NCBI RefSeq assembly: GCF_014205155.1
Contig: NZ_JACHMX010000001.1
Span: 8,432,001-8,496,000 of the forward strand
DNA: 64,000 nt
From: Amycolatopsis umgeniensis
GTDB lineage: Bacteria > Actinomycetota > Actinomycetes > Mycobacteriales > Pseudonocardiaceae
Direction: 5' to 3'
Shown here: positions 19,236 to 27,519 of the stretch, in pieces
How positions within the stretch are numbered: the stretch's first letter is position 1
How the letters are laid out: each line of letters opens with the position of its first letter
The notes under the pieces: model-generated
Databases searched by the model: none
What the model was told of the DNA's origin: nothing
The model's input: only the letters and a program-made list of their open reading frames with translations
Translations under genes and position numbers: made by a program

Positions 19236-19494
19236 CCGCCGCTTGGTTCACGCGGGACGCCCGGGCGGCCTCCGCGGTCCCGGCGACGCGGTGTTGTGCG
19301 TCGCCTCGGACCGCTGGGTTCATCTGGCCGCACCCGAACCTGCCGATGTCGTACTAGGCGTCACGACCGCGAGGGTTCGCTGCCTCTTTTCGGTTCGTTC
19401 ACCGCCGGGAAGCCCCACCGCGAGCGCAGGTCCTGCCATGCTTTCCGTGTCGCGGATGTCGCTCATGGCGTCGCCGGAACTGAGGGGAACAGCA

Positions 19495-20385
19495 GTGGGG
19501 GAGACTTCGTCGTCCGACGACGAGTTCTGGAAGGCCCGGTCGCCGGATCCTCGACTGTCGCGATGGGTCAGTTTCTACCTGGCTTTCCAGCGAGTCGCAC
19601 CGGTGCCGGAGACACGCACCGTGGCGGCGTTGAACTCGGTCGTGGTGGTCATCGATCTGGACACGCCTGTTCGGCATCAGGTGGACGGCTCATCACTGGC
19701 GGCGGTTTCCCCCGTCGTCGGGCTGTCGACGAAGCCGCTGACCTACACGCGGGTGGGCCGGGAACGAGGGATCATCGTCGAGCTGACCCCGCTGGGCGCA
19801 CGTGCGCTCTTCGGCCTGCCACTGCGGGAAATCAGCCATGCCAGCGTGGGAATCGACGATCTCCTGGGCGCACGAGCCAGAATTCTGCGGGAAGAGCTGC
19901 AGCAGGCGCGGGATTCGAAGCACCGGTTCCGGATCCTCGACCGGCGGTTGGTGAACTGGCTCCTGGACGCACCGGAACTGCCCGACCCGGTCGACCACAG
20001 CTGGCGCAGCCTGACCATATCGGGCGGTGCGGTCAAGATCGGCGACCTCGCGGAACGGGCCGGTCTGAGCCGGCAACATCTGGCCACCCGCTTCCACCGG
20101 GAAGTCGGCTTACCGCCGAAAGCCGTCGGGAGGATTGCCCGATGCCACCACGCGATCCGACTCCTGACAGGAACCAGTCCGCCATCGCTACCCAGGCTCG
20201 CCGTGCTTTGCGGATACACCGACCAGGCGCACCTCAATCGAGACTTTCGCCTGCTGATCGGCCGTACCCCGACAGCGTTACTGCGGCCTGGGAGCGCGAC
20301 CGACCTCCATCTCGGCAGCCTCTTCAATCTGCGCCCCACGCCACTGACCGGCACAAATCTGGAAGCGGGCCACCCGCTTCTCTAG
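19495..20385 (+). CDS. AraC-family transcriptional regulator
   Basis: The GTG at 19495 is chosen because GAGGGG lies 7 nt upstream; in-frame ATGs at 19438, 19456 and 19465 lack such a site. The 296-aa product has an N-terminal ligand-type domain opening with an (R)LSRWVSFYLAFQR segment typical of actinomycete AraC proteins, and a C-terminal double helix-turn-helix. The latter has IGDLAERAGLSRQHLATRFHR as first helix pair, then LAVLCGYTDQAHLNRDFR, the conserved second HTH with GY-DQAHL-R-F-R. It should bind DNA as an activator; target unknown. It diverges from the secreted-protein gene and shares its upstream region. Confidence 0.85.
   Translation: MGETSSSDDEFWKARSPDPRLSRWVSFYLAFQRVAPVPETRTVAALNSVVVVIDLDTPVRHQVDGSSLAAVSPVVGLSTKPLTYTRVGRERGIIVELTPLGARALFGLPLREISHASVGIDDLLGARARILREELQQARDSKHRFRILDRRLVNWLLDAPELPDPVDHSWRSLTISGGAVKIGDLAERAGLSRQHLATRFHREVGLPPKAVGRIARCHHAIRLLTGTSPPSLPRLAVLCGYTDQAHLNRDFRLLIGRTPTALLRPGSATDLHLGSLFNLRPTPLTGTNLEAGHPLL
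20362..20380 (+). terminator. Short hairpin at the end of the AraC gene
   Basis: GAAGCGGG (20362-20369) pairs with CCCGCTTC (20373-20380) across a 3-nt loop, overlapping the last codons of the AraC gene. It lies between convergent genes and could help end both transcripts. The very short loop and lack of a T-run make it uncertain. Confidence 0.35.
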
Positions 20386-20496
20386 CTCTTCGCGACCTGC
20401 ACGCCCGCCTGACCCGGCAGGAACGATGACGACCTTCACCATTGCTCTCTGCCCCACCCGGTCCCCAAAGCGGTCGGCCGGCTAGGACGTTCGGGT

Positions 20497-23373
20497 CTAT
20501 TCCGTTGATTCGGTGGATCGGGTCTTGTCGAGTGGGACGAGTTCGTCGAGTTGTCGTTGTACTCGTTGAGCGCTCTGACGGCGTTCTTGTTGCTCGTACA
20601 GCTTGTGTGCTCGCCGCTCTATGGCGCGAGCGTGTTCGTGTCGGCCGACATCGGTGTGTAGCTCGGCGAAGTGGTTCAGGGTGACCGCTTCGCCGTAGAG
20701 GTCGCCGATTTCGCGGCGCAGCGCGAGAGCCTGCTGGTAGTACGAGATGGCCTGGTCGTGCCGGCCGACGTGATGGGCCAGGTAGCCGAGGCTGTCCAAG
20801 GTCTGTCCTTCGCCGACCCGGTCGTGGTGTCGGCGGAAGAGGGCAAGGGCGCTCTCGCAGTGGTCTCGAGCTCGGTCGTAGTCGCCGAGCTTGGCCGCAA
20901 GCCAGCCCGCCGCGGCCAACGAGTCAGCTTCGCCTAAAGGATCCTGCTGTGTCCGGTAGAACGACAACGCGGTGTCGGCGATGTTCAACGCCTGCTCGAG
21001 GCTATAGGAGGAGGCGTTGAACGGTTCTGGTGTGGTGCTGCCGGTGATGGTCAGTGCTTGGTGCATGTGGCGGAGGGCGTCGGTGTGGTGTCCGGCCCGC
21101 ACACAGGCTTGGGCGAGGGCGCGGTGAGCACCGGCGAGGTAGACAGGGTCGTCGATGTGCCGGGAGGAGGCGGCGGCTGTCCGCCAAACCGCGAGTTCGT
21201 CGTGGACGTGCCCTCGCCTACGGTGGAAGGTTTTGAGTGACCAGGCGAAGTTCCAGGCGCAGTGGTGCCAGCCTTGCTGTGCGGCAAGGAGCTGCGTCGC
21301 GAGTAGCGAAGCATGTTCGGCGTCGAACCACACGGTCGCGGCGGACTTGTTGTCCAGTATCCGTGGGTGGAACCCCTGGGCTGGCGGTTCCATTCCTAAA
21401 GGCCTGAGGGAGGAGTACAACATCAGTTCGCCGCTGTGGGCGGTGTGCAGGTAGAAGTCCGCTACTCGCCGCAGCGCCGTTGTCCGTGTGCTTTCCGGAA
21501 TGTCGCGATGGGCCATGGTCGCGGCGTATTCGCGGAGCAGGTCGTGGATCGAATAGCGGCCGCGTGCGTCTGCTCTCACCAGCGAGGCGTTCTCCAAGGT
21601 ATGCAGCGCAGTGCGTACTCGGGGGAGGGGCAGGCCGGTAAGGCTGCCGATGGCGGGCAGGCCGATATCGGGACCGGGAGCGATGCCCAACAACGCGAAC
21701 ACCGTGCGCTGTTCGGCGGTCAAACTGCTCAGGGACCAAGACAGCACAGTGGGCACGCTCGCGGTGACGTCGTCATCGTTCAACGCGTCCAGGCCCAGGT
21801 CTCGCAGGTCGGTGGCGAGGGAGGCGAGGGAGCGGCCGGACAGGGCGTGAGCGGCGACGATGCTCAGCGCCAACGGAAAACTACCGCACAGCCTGGAGAG
21901 TTCGTCGGCTGCCGAGGCTTCGTCTTCGACGCGTGTGCTGCCGAGACGTTCGGTCAGCACCGCGCGTGCCTCGGCATGAGTGAGCACGTCAAGGGGTAGC
22001 GGCCGCGCGCCGTGGCTGATGATCAGGCCGGAGAGCCGGTTGCGGCTGGTGACCACGACCGAACATGAGTCGCTGCCAGGCAGTAACGGGGTGACCTGGC
22101 TGGTGTCGACCGCGTTGTCCAGTACAACCAGTATTCGCTTGCCCGCCAGGAGACTGCGGTACAGCGCGGCTTGGGCATGAAGATCGACCGGAATCCGACT
22201 CGGATCGATTCCCAGAGCGTCGAGGAAACCGCGCACGGCCACCGCCGGGTTCATCGGCTCGCCGTCGGGGCCGAAACCCCGTAAGTCGACGAACAGCTGG
22301 CCATCGGGGAAGCGGTCGAGATGCCGATGGGACCAGTGCAGGGCGAGCCAGGTCTTGCCGATGCCGCCTGCTCCACCGATGGCGCAGACAGCCGGCGCTG
22401 TGCTGCCGTCAGTGTCATTCATCGCGGCGTCCAAGTGGCGCAACTCGTCATTTCGGCCGACGAACAGAGCAGGAGCAGCGGGTAATTGGCGAGGAATTAG
22501 CGTGAGATCACTCCGGGCCGCATTGGGGTGGGCGGGATCGACGATTCGATCCAGCACCGCCCCGTCCGGCACAGGTCGGAAGGTCACGACACCATCCGAA
22601 AACTCGGCCAGTAGTTCCGCGGCGCGGAAGGCACTAGGACGTCCGGCGGGTTTGCGTCGCAGCAACTCGGTCAGTGCCGGCGCCAGCGGCCCGGCCTGGC
22701 GCATCGGCTCCAGGGTGTACGCCATCGCTCGCTTGCGCTGGACGAACGGCCCCGACGTCGCGTCGCCCCAGACCGAAACGCCCTCGACGGCGGCGAACAG
22801 CGTCGCGCCGAGTGAGAACACGTCCGCCGCCGCGCCCGCGTGCTCACCTTTGGCCATCTCGGGTGCAAGGTAGCCGGGCGTCCCGCCGTCCAGATCGCCG
22901 CCGGTGCGGGTCACCTCGGCCCACTGTGCGATCCCGAGGTCGGCGAGTTTCGCCGTGCCGTCCTCGGCCACCAGGACGTTCCCCGGTTTGAGATCGCAGT
23001 GCACCATGCCCTTGTCGTGCATGGCTGCGAGCGCCACACCGAGCTGGGCGCCGATCTTCGCCACCTGCCCCGGCGGGAGCGGTCCGTCGGTGTCGACGAT
23101 GTCCGCGAGACTGCGCGAGGGCAAGTACTCCATGACGAGCCAGCGCTCGTCACCATCGATCACCGCGTCGAACACGGTGATCACGTTCGGATGATGCAGA
23201 CCCGCGCCGATCCGGGCCTCACGGCGAATCTGGCCGGTGTCTCCCGCCTGCGAACGTTTCAGCGCGACGACGCGTCCCAGGTCCTGATCGGTGGCACGCC
23301 AGACCACGCCCATTCCCCCGGCGCCGATCCGCTCGTCCAAGCGGTAGCGCCCGGCGATCAGCCGGTCACCCAT
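20497..23373 (-). CDS. Ser/Thr protein kinase fused to NB-ARC ATPase and TPR domains
   Basis: 958 aa from ATG 23373 (MGDRLIAGRYRLDERIG), the normal start of PknB-like kinases. Kinase domain about 1-265: glycine loop GAGGMG (17-22), ATP lysine K39, alpha-C Glu E52, catalytic loop HCDLKPGN (125-132; Cys replaces the Arg of HRD) and DLG (145-147). An NB-ARC domain follows with P-loop GGAGGIGKTW near 330, Walker B ILVVLDNA and a TSRNRLSGL sensor. TPRs fill the C-terminus to about 950. No transmembrane segment was seen, so it should be cytosolic. The NB-ARC-TPR part closely resembles that of the SARP at 2348-5164. A STAND-type signalling role is inferred. Confidence 0.9.
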   Translation of the reverse strand: MGDRLIAGRYRLDERIGAGGMGVVWRATDQDLGRVVALKRSQAGDTGQIRREARIGAGLHHPNVITVFDAVIDGDERWLVMEYLPSRSLADIVDTDGPLPPGQVAKIGAQLGVALAAMHDKGMVHCDLKPGNVLVAEDGTAKLADLGIAQWAEVTRTGGDLDGGTPGYLAPEMAKGEHAGAAADVFSLGATLFAAVEGVSVWGDATSGPFVQRKRAMAYTLEPMRQAGPLAPALTELLRRKPAGRPSAFRAAELLAEFSDGVVTFRPVPDGAVLDRIVDPAHPNAARSDLTLIPRQLPAAPALFVGRNDELRHLDAAMNDTDGSTAPAVCAIGGAGGIGKTWLALHWSHRHLDRFPDGQLFVDLRGFGPDGEPMNPAVAVRGFLDALGIDPSRIPVDLHAQAALYRSLLAGKRILVVLDNAVDTSQVTPLLPGSDSCSVVVTSRNRLSGLIISHGARPLPLDVLTHAEARAVLTERLGSTRVEDEASAADELSRLCGSFPLALSIVAAHALSGRSLASLATDLRDLGLDALNDDDVTASVPTVLSWSLSSLTAEQRTVFALLGIAPGPDIGLPAIGSLTGLPLPRVRTALHTLENASLVRADARGRYSIHDLLREYAATMAHRDIPESTRTTALRRVADFYLHTAHSGELMLYSSLRPLGMEPPAQGFHPRILDNKSAATVWFDAEHASLLATQLLAAQQGWHHCAWNFAWSLKTFHRRRGHVHDELAVWRTAAASSRHIDDPVYLAGAHRALAQACVRAGHHTDALRHMHQALTITGSTTPEPFNASSYSLEQALNIADTALSFYRTQQDPLGEADSLAAAGWLAAKLGDYDRARDHCESALALFRRHHDRVGEGQTLDSLGYLAHHVGRHDQAISYYQQALALRREIGDLYGEAVTLNHFAELHTDVGRHEHARAIERRAHKLYEQQERRQSAQRVQRQLDELVPLDKTRSTESTE

Positions 23374-24260
23374 GTGAGAAGTATAGGAGTTCCGCTGGGC
23401 GGGGTAGGGCAGGAAACATTGGGCGAGACAGGATCGCCGGCCTTTCAGGGCGTTCACTCCGTTCTCGCTTCAGCATTCCGGTCGCGGCAACGAGTTCGTG
23501 TTTGCCGACGACGATTTGTGCAGGTCGTGAGCGTGGCCGGACCGGCTGGGGCACTGAGTGCCTGAGCGCGGGAAGGACCGTCAGGCTCAGCACGGCACTG
23601 GGCGAGAACGGCGTGACCGGTCGTGACGATCTGCTCGGGCTGAGTCCTAGGGATGATGGCGCCGCCGAAGGTGAGGAAGCGATCGCGGTCGCCCCCTCGG
23701 GTCCAGCAAGGGACCCAGGGTTCCTGGTCCCGGCGGCTGTTCGTTGAGCCTGACCCGGCTGCGCACCCCAGCCATTCGTGTAATGACCGCAGCTCGCCGC
23801 CCGCCCCCCCCGCGACCAGATCCACGGTGCCTCCCTGCCCCAGGACAAGCTCACCGAGCTGAATATGTGAGCAACGCCGAGATCGTCGGTCACGAACACC
23901 TGTGTAATTCCTCAAAGACACGAAGTCGACCTCATGCACAGAACATTCAGAGACGCACCCGTTGGCAAAGGAGTACATCCACGCTCGAGCGGGAACCACC
24001 GTTACCGCCGGGACGAATTCCTCGAGGAACTGGACCGCCAACGCCGCCGCGGATACGCACGCGTGGGTTCCGATCCGCTGACCAGAACAACTCGCGCTGA
24101 CCCAGATTGGCACAATTGCCCGATGACCGTCACGCCCAGACGCCGTCCAGTACCACGCCTCACGGGAATAGCTCCCCGGTCGGTGGCGGGAACGCGTCAC
24201 CGTATTGGCTTGCGATCGCCACCCGCCCAGCGTCGACGGCTGGCGACCATCGGAGGTGGC
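23374..24260. other. Intergenic region, 887 bp, no gene supported
   Basis: It holds the promoter region of the kinase gene on the left. Long frames exist on both strands, but they are compositionally irregular, Arg/Pro/Ser-rich and without recognisable domains. A patch translating as YRRDEFLEELDRQRRRGYARVG (about 24000-24066, +) looks protein-like and might be a relic. The stretch may be a decayed gene or ordinary spacer. Confidence 0.5.
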
Positions 24261-25019
24261 ATGGCCACGGTGCTGGGATGGAACGGATGGAGCAAAGTGG
24301 CTTCGCTGCTCACCGCGGTCGCGGCGATCGCGGCCTTGTGGTTCACTGCGCAGTCGTTGCGTGCAACCCAGGCGCAGATCGGGATGACCGAGCAAGGCCA
24401 GTTCACCGACCGCTTCGGCAAAGCCGTCGAACAACTGGGCTCCGAGAAACTCGATATTCGGTTGGGTGGAATCTACGCGCTGGAACGCCTCGCCCGTGAT
24501 TCTCCACGCGACTACTGGACGACTATGGAAGTGCTTGCGGCCTTCCTCCGAGTACACGCTCCGGCCACGCGCTGCACGGTGAGCACACCATCGACGGACG
24601 TCCAAGCAGCAGCGACGGTGATCGGCCGACGCAACCTCACTTTCGATGCGGATGAAGGCCTTCGATCCCTCAACCGCCGCCCGGACGAGTCCAGGCCTTT
24701 TCGGTCGCCCCTTGACCTCGGCGGTGTTTGCCTCGCCGGTGCTCAACTCGTCAACGTCGATTTCTCCGACGTCAGCCTCGACGACGCAAACCTCAGTGAC
24801 GCGAACCTTTCCGGTGCCGAACTGGACAACGCTCAGGCCACCGGCGCGAATTTCACGAGAGCCCGCATCGGGACTGCCAGCCTCACGGGCATGAACCTGG
24901 AAGGCGCTAACCTGACCGGTGCGAACCTGACTTGGTCCGACCTGTCACGAGCGAAGCTCACCAACGCCGATCTCACCAACGCCGACCTGACTGGCGCCAG
25001 GGGCGTCCACGAAAACTAG
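24261..25019 (+). CDS. Pentapeptide-repeat membrane-anchored protein
   Basis: The ATG at 24261 has GGAGGT immediately upstream; an in-frame ATG at 24123 would add a basic, low-complexity leader without a site. The 252-aa product starts with one transmembrane segment (VASLLTAVAAIAALWFTAQ). The common actinomycete segment FGKAVEQLG...RLGGIYALERLARDS comes next. The C-terminus is a run of A-(N/D)-L-x-x pentapeptide repeats (about residues 150-247), which form a right-handed quadrilateral beta-helix. Family members vary in role; no specific function can be assigned. It is monocistronic and ends 535 bp before tRNA-Leu. Confidence 0.8.
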   Translation: MATVLGWNGWSKVASLLTAVAAIAALWFTAQSLRATQAQIGMTEQGQFTDRFGKAVEQLGSEKLDIRLGGIYALERLARDSPRDYWTTMEVLAAFLRVHAPATRCTVSTPSTDVQAAATVIGRRNLTFDADEGLRSLNRRPDESRPFRSPLDLGGVCLAGAQLVNVDFSDVSLDDANLSDANLSGAELDNAQATGANFTRARIGTASLTGMNLEGANLTGANLTWSDLSRAKLTNADLTNADLTGARGVHEN

Positions 25020-25554
25020 CGGCTCGTTCCTGACGAGGTTCTGATCCGCTGTTCCGCCGGGAGATCTCGACTGGCGCTTATCGGATGGTCTCGTGCAGCA
25101 GGCGTCGTTTGTCCTCGCTCGGCGGGGTCGAATTGTCCGCCGGTGTGGAGGTCGTCCCTCGGCTCGTCAAGGCTGTTGGCGAGCGGGAACGTGACGGCGG
25201 CGCTGTGGTCCGAGCCGCCGGTGCTCGCCTCGGATCGACAGCCCATGTCGCTCGACCCGCTGCCGTCGTGCTGGACGGCGACGCGATGATCAACTGTTCC
25301 GTCCGCGGGCGTCCAACCGCGCATGGTGAACGGTGGGGATGCTGCCCACGCTCGATGATTACTCTATGTCATGACTCGTGACGCTGCGCATTTTTGTTGG
25401 GCGACCTGCGGACTTGCGGGTGGTGACGACCCAGTACGAAGTCGCGAACCTGTCGGACGGTAACCGATCATCTTCTCAACGTGCGTTAGCGTGACGATGT
25501 GTACCCCCCTGATTCGGGCCTCCCAGGTGACGTATAGTCTCTTCTCATCAGCAA
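25020..25554. other. Intergenic region upstream of tRNA-Leu, no gene supported
   Basis: 535 bp between the pentapeptide gene and tRNA-Leu. Open frames on both strands have no recognisable domain. The tRNA promoter should lie at its right end, where the sequence is more AT-rich (CGTATAGTCTCTTCTC, about 25531-25546). Confidence 0.5.
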
Positions 25555-25638
25555 GTCCGAGTGGCGGAATGGCAGACGCGCTAGCTTGAGGTGCTAGTGT
25601 CCTTAACGGACGTGGGGGTTCAAGTCCCCCCTCGGACA
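25555..25638 (+). tRNA. tRNA-Leu (anticodon GAG)
   Basis: Acceptor arms GTCCGAG (25555-25561) and CTCGGAC (25631-25637) pair fully, with A as discriminator at 25638. The anticodon arm is CTAGC-TTGAGGT-GCTAG, giving anticodon GAG. There is a long class-II variable arm (TGTCC...GGACG region), and the T-arm is GGGGG-TTCAAGT-CCCCC. CCA is not encoded. It reads leucine codons CUC and CUU. Its 3' end is the attachment site of the element that follows: the last 11 bases belong to the 16-bp att repeat, which regenerates the tRNA after insertion. Confidence 0.97.
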
Positions 25639-27368
25639 CACGCAGTATCTACACCGGGGCTGGTCATCGCATAGATGGCCAGCTCTTTTGGTTCGTAGCG
25701 TAACTTCAGATTCAACCGCTGGTAGAGCCGGGCCAGCCCGGCTGGCTTCGCATCGGCGAGCATCGCTCCGACATCACCGAGCGAATCGATCATCGCGTAG
25801 ATCTCTCCGTCTGTGACTCTCCGGCTCGCAGGCGCGCCGTCCAGCTCGGCCTTCGCTGCAACTCGCTCCGCGTGTGCCTGGTTCATGGCATCGACGACGG
25901 CCGTGGGATCCACTCCTGCCCCGATAGCGTCCTGGAACCGGCGAAGTCGCGCCTCCGCGTCCGCCAGTCGGCGCCGAGCCGCCTCATGCGCACCTCCGGT
26001 GTTCCCGCCCGCGGAGTCGAGTAGCGCCGCAACGGTTTGGTCGACGTTGTCGGGCGCGAACAGCCACCCGATCCAGCCGTTGAGCGCTTCGACCACCGTG
26101 CTTTCACGCAGGTTCACGGTCTTCGGGTGGTCAGCGAGCATCGCCGAGCCTGGAGCCATCGTCCGCGCCGTACAGCGGTAGTACGCACCCTTCCGAATCG
26201 TCGCGCCTTGCATCTTCCGGTGGCAGACTCCGCAACGGATCAGTCCGCGCAGAAGGTAGGTCCGTGCTGTGCTGCGAGCGCCTCGCTCCGCCTTCCTCGC
26301 GGTCGCTAGGCCGCCGCTCGCCTTCGAGCGGCGGAGCAACTGAGCTTGCGTGAACGTCTCGACAGACACGATCTTCGGATGAGCCTGACTCCTCGACCGC
26401 ACCACGCGGTCTGGAGAGGCGCGCCGAAAGCGGACCACGTGGCCGGCTGCTACGTCGTCAGGATCCAGCAACATCTCGTGCTTGGCCCAGCGACCGAAGA
26501 TCGCGTAGCCGGTGTACCGCGGATTCTCCAGAATCGCTCGAACCGTGCTTGTCTGCCAGCCGTCCGCCAACCGGTGCTGATTCTGATCTGGCCGTTTCGC
26601 AGACGGGCACGGGATTCCTTCGAGATTCAGCATGTTCGCGATCGCGCGATCGCCGCTCCCGTCGAGGTACTCGGCAAAGATGCGACGAACCACCTCGGCG
26701 CCAGGCTCGTCGAGCGCGAGCAGACGCAGCCGGAACCCCTCCGCAGCCTTCCTCGGGTTCGGATGTGGCCCGCCATCTACGACCACGTACCCGTACGGTG
26801 CACGGCCTCCCTGGTGACGTCCCTCATTAACGACCTGCGCGTCCATCGCCGCCCGGACGCGCGCCTGAACGTGCTGCCGCTCCGACTCGCTCATGCCGCC
26901 GAGCACGCTCATCAGCATCTTGTGCGATGGATTCCGCGGGTCAAACCGACCGCCAAGCTCCGGAACCCACAGCTCCACCCCATAGGCGGCGAACCGCGGA
27001 GCGATGAGCGAGAACTGGTTGCCGAACCAACAACGGGTCCCCTCGCCGACGACAAGGGCGTTCCACGTCCGGCGCGGATTCTTCAGCTCGGCGAGCAGGC
27101 GTGACGCTTCGGTCCTCCGCTCCCACGGCACTGACCGCGACTGGCCCACGTCGAAGTACTCGGCCACGATCCGGCCGCCTAGCGGCTCGACGAACTTGCG
27201 AGCGTTCCCGATCTGCCAGCCTCGCGAGGTTTCCGGGTCCTGGTTGTCTTCAGTCGAGCAGCGACCGTAGACCGCCAGTGCGCCGATCCCGTCGTCCACG
27301 GGCTCGGCTACCTCCAGACCGAGGATCTCGTCCAATTTCGACCATGGGTCGCTGATTTCAGCGGTCAT
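25620..27368 (-). CDS. Large serine recombinase (site-specific integrase)
   Basis: 582 aa from ATG 27368, preceded by GGGAGGGAGG; a longer start at 27392 is less likely. The resolvase domain carries catalytic Ser38 in VYGRCSTEDNQ, and the helix E region includes GGMSESERQHVQARVRAA. The recombinase domain follows (GRAPYGYVV..., RIFAEYLDGSGDRAIANMLN). Then comes a zinc-ribbon-like RCGVCHRKM...YYRC segment and a coiled-coil C-terminus. It should catalyse integration into, and with a directionality factor excision from, tRNA-Leu. It is the last gene of the transfer operon, overlapping the 53-aa ORF by 11 bp. Its stop codon lies inside the tRNA on the opposite strand, so its last codons are formed by attL. 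Confidence 0.93.
   Translation of the reverse strand: MTAEISDPWSKLDEILGLEVAEPVDDGIGALAVYGRCSTEDNQDPETSRGWQIGNARKFVEPLGGRIVAEYFDVGQSRSVPWERRTEASRLLAELKNPRRTWNALVVGEGTRCWFGNQFSLIAPRFAAYGVELWVPELGGRFDPRNPSHKMLMSVLGGMSESERQHVQARVRAAMDAQVVNEGRHQGGRAPYGYVVVDGGPHPNPRKAAEGFRLRLLALDEPGAEVVRRIFAEYLDGSGDRAIANMLNLEGIPCPSAKRPDQNQHRLADGWQTSTVRAILENPRYTGYAIFGRWAKHEMLLDPDDVAAGHVVRFRRASPDRVVRSRSQAHPKIVSVETFTQAQLLRRSKASGGLATARKAERGARSTARTYLLRGLIRCGVCHRKMQGATIRKGAYYRCTARTMAPGSAMLADHPKTVNLRESTVVEALNGWIGWLFAPDNVDQTVAALLDSAGGNTGGAHEAARRRLADAEARLRRFQDAIGAGVDPTAVVDAMNQAHAERVAAKAELDGAPASRRVTDGEIYAMIDSLGDVGAMLADAKPAGLARLYQRLNLKLRYEPKELAIYAMTSPGVDTACVRGGT
25628..25643 (+). other. attL core (tRNA-Leu 3' end)
   Basis: CCCCTCGGACACACGC, identical to 41630-41645. 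The similarity extends to 23 bp with two mismatches (25621-25643 against 41623-41645), reaching into the T-loop of the tRNA. The recombinase C-terminus is encoded antisense across it. Confidence 0.88.
25659..25689 (+). terminator. Element-borne substitute terminator for tRNA-Leu
   Basis: GCTGGTCATC (25659-25668) pairs with GATGGCCAGC (25674-25683) with one G-T wobble and a 5-nt loop, followed by TCTTTT. It lies 20 bp after the tRNA 3' end, inside the antisense C-terminal coding region of the recombinase. It resembles the host terminator displaced to 41662-41694. Confidence 0.7.
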
Positions 27369-27519
27369 CGGTCGCCTCCCTCCCCGGTCCATCGAGGACC
27401 GGCACCTCAGTCAGGTCGATAAGAACCGCCAGTAAGGCGCGTGCTGCCGCAGGCGTCAGCTCAGGCAATCCCGCAGGTAGGATAACCCGACAAGGCTGGT
27501 TGTTCTGGTTCGCGCTCAT
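27358..27519 (-). CDS. Small 53-aa protein between translocase and recombinase
   Basis: This ORF is too short for ordinary gene finding but is well placed. Its ATG (27519-27517) overlaps the stop of the FtsK-like gene as ATGA. Its stop (27358-27360) lies 11 bp inside the start of the recombinase gene. The product begins MSANQNNQPCRVILPAG, continues LPELTPAAARALLAVLIDLTE and ends acidic and basic mixed (GREATDDR). It has one amphipathic helix and no recognised domain. The unbroken overlap chain implies translational coupling. A role as recombinase accessory or transfer factor is possible but unproven. Confidence 0.65.
   Translation of the reverse strand: MSANQNNQPCRVILPAGLPELTPAAARALLAVLIDLTEVPVLDGPGREATDDR

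Larger units (their letters stand above)
18992..19494. other. Divergent intergenic region with an imperfect 43-bp direct repeat
   Basis: About 500 bp between the minus-strand secreted-protein gene and the plus-strand AraC gene. Frames crossing it lack coding character. It contains the repeat pair listed separately (19035-19077 and 19194-19235) and presumably the promoters of both genes. Confidence 0.6.

Noticed and set aside
23454..24746. A 430-codon minus-strand frame over the kinase-pentapeptide gap
   Set aside because: Half of it is antisense to the pentapeptide gene, and the rest has irregular composition and no ribosome-binding site or domain.
25016..25324. A 102-codon minus-strand frame upstream of tRNA-Leu
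   Set aside because: No ribosome-binding site, no domain, and composition unlike the neighbouring genes.
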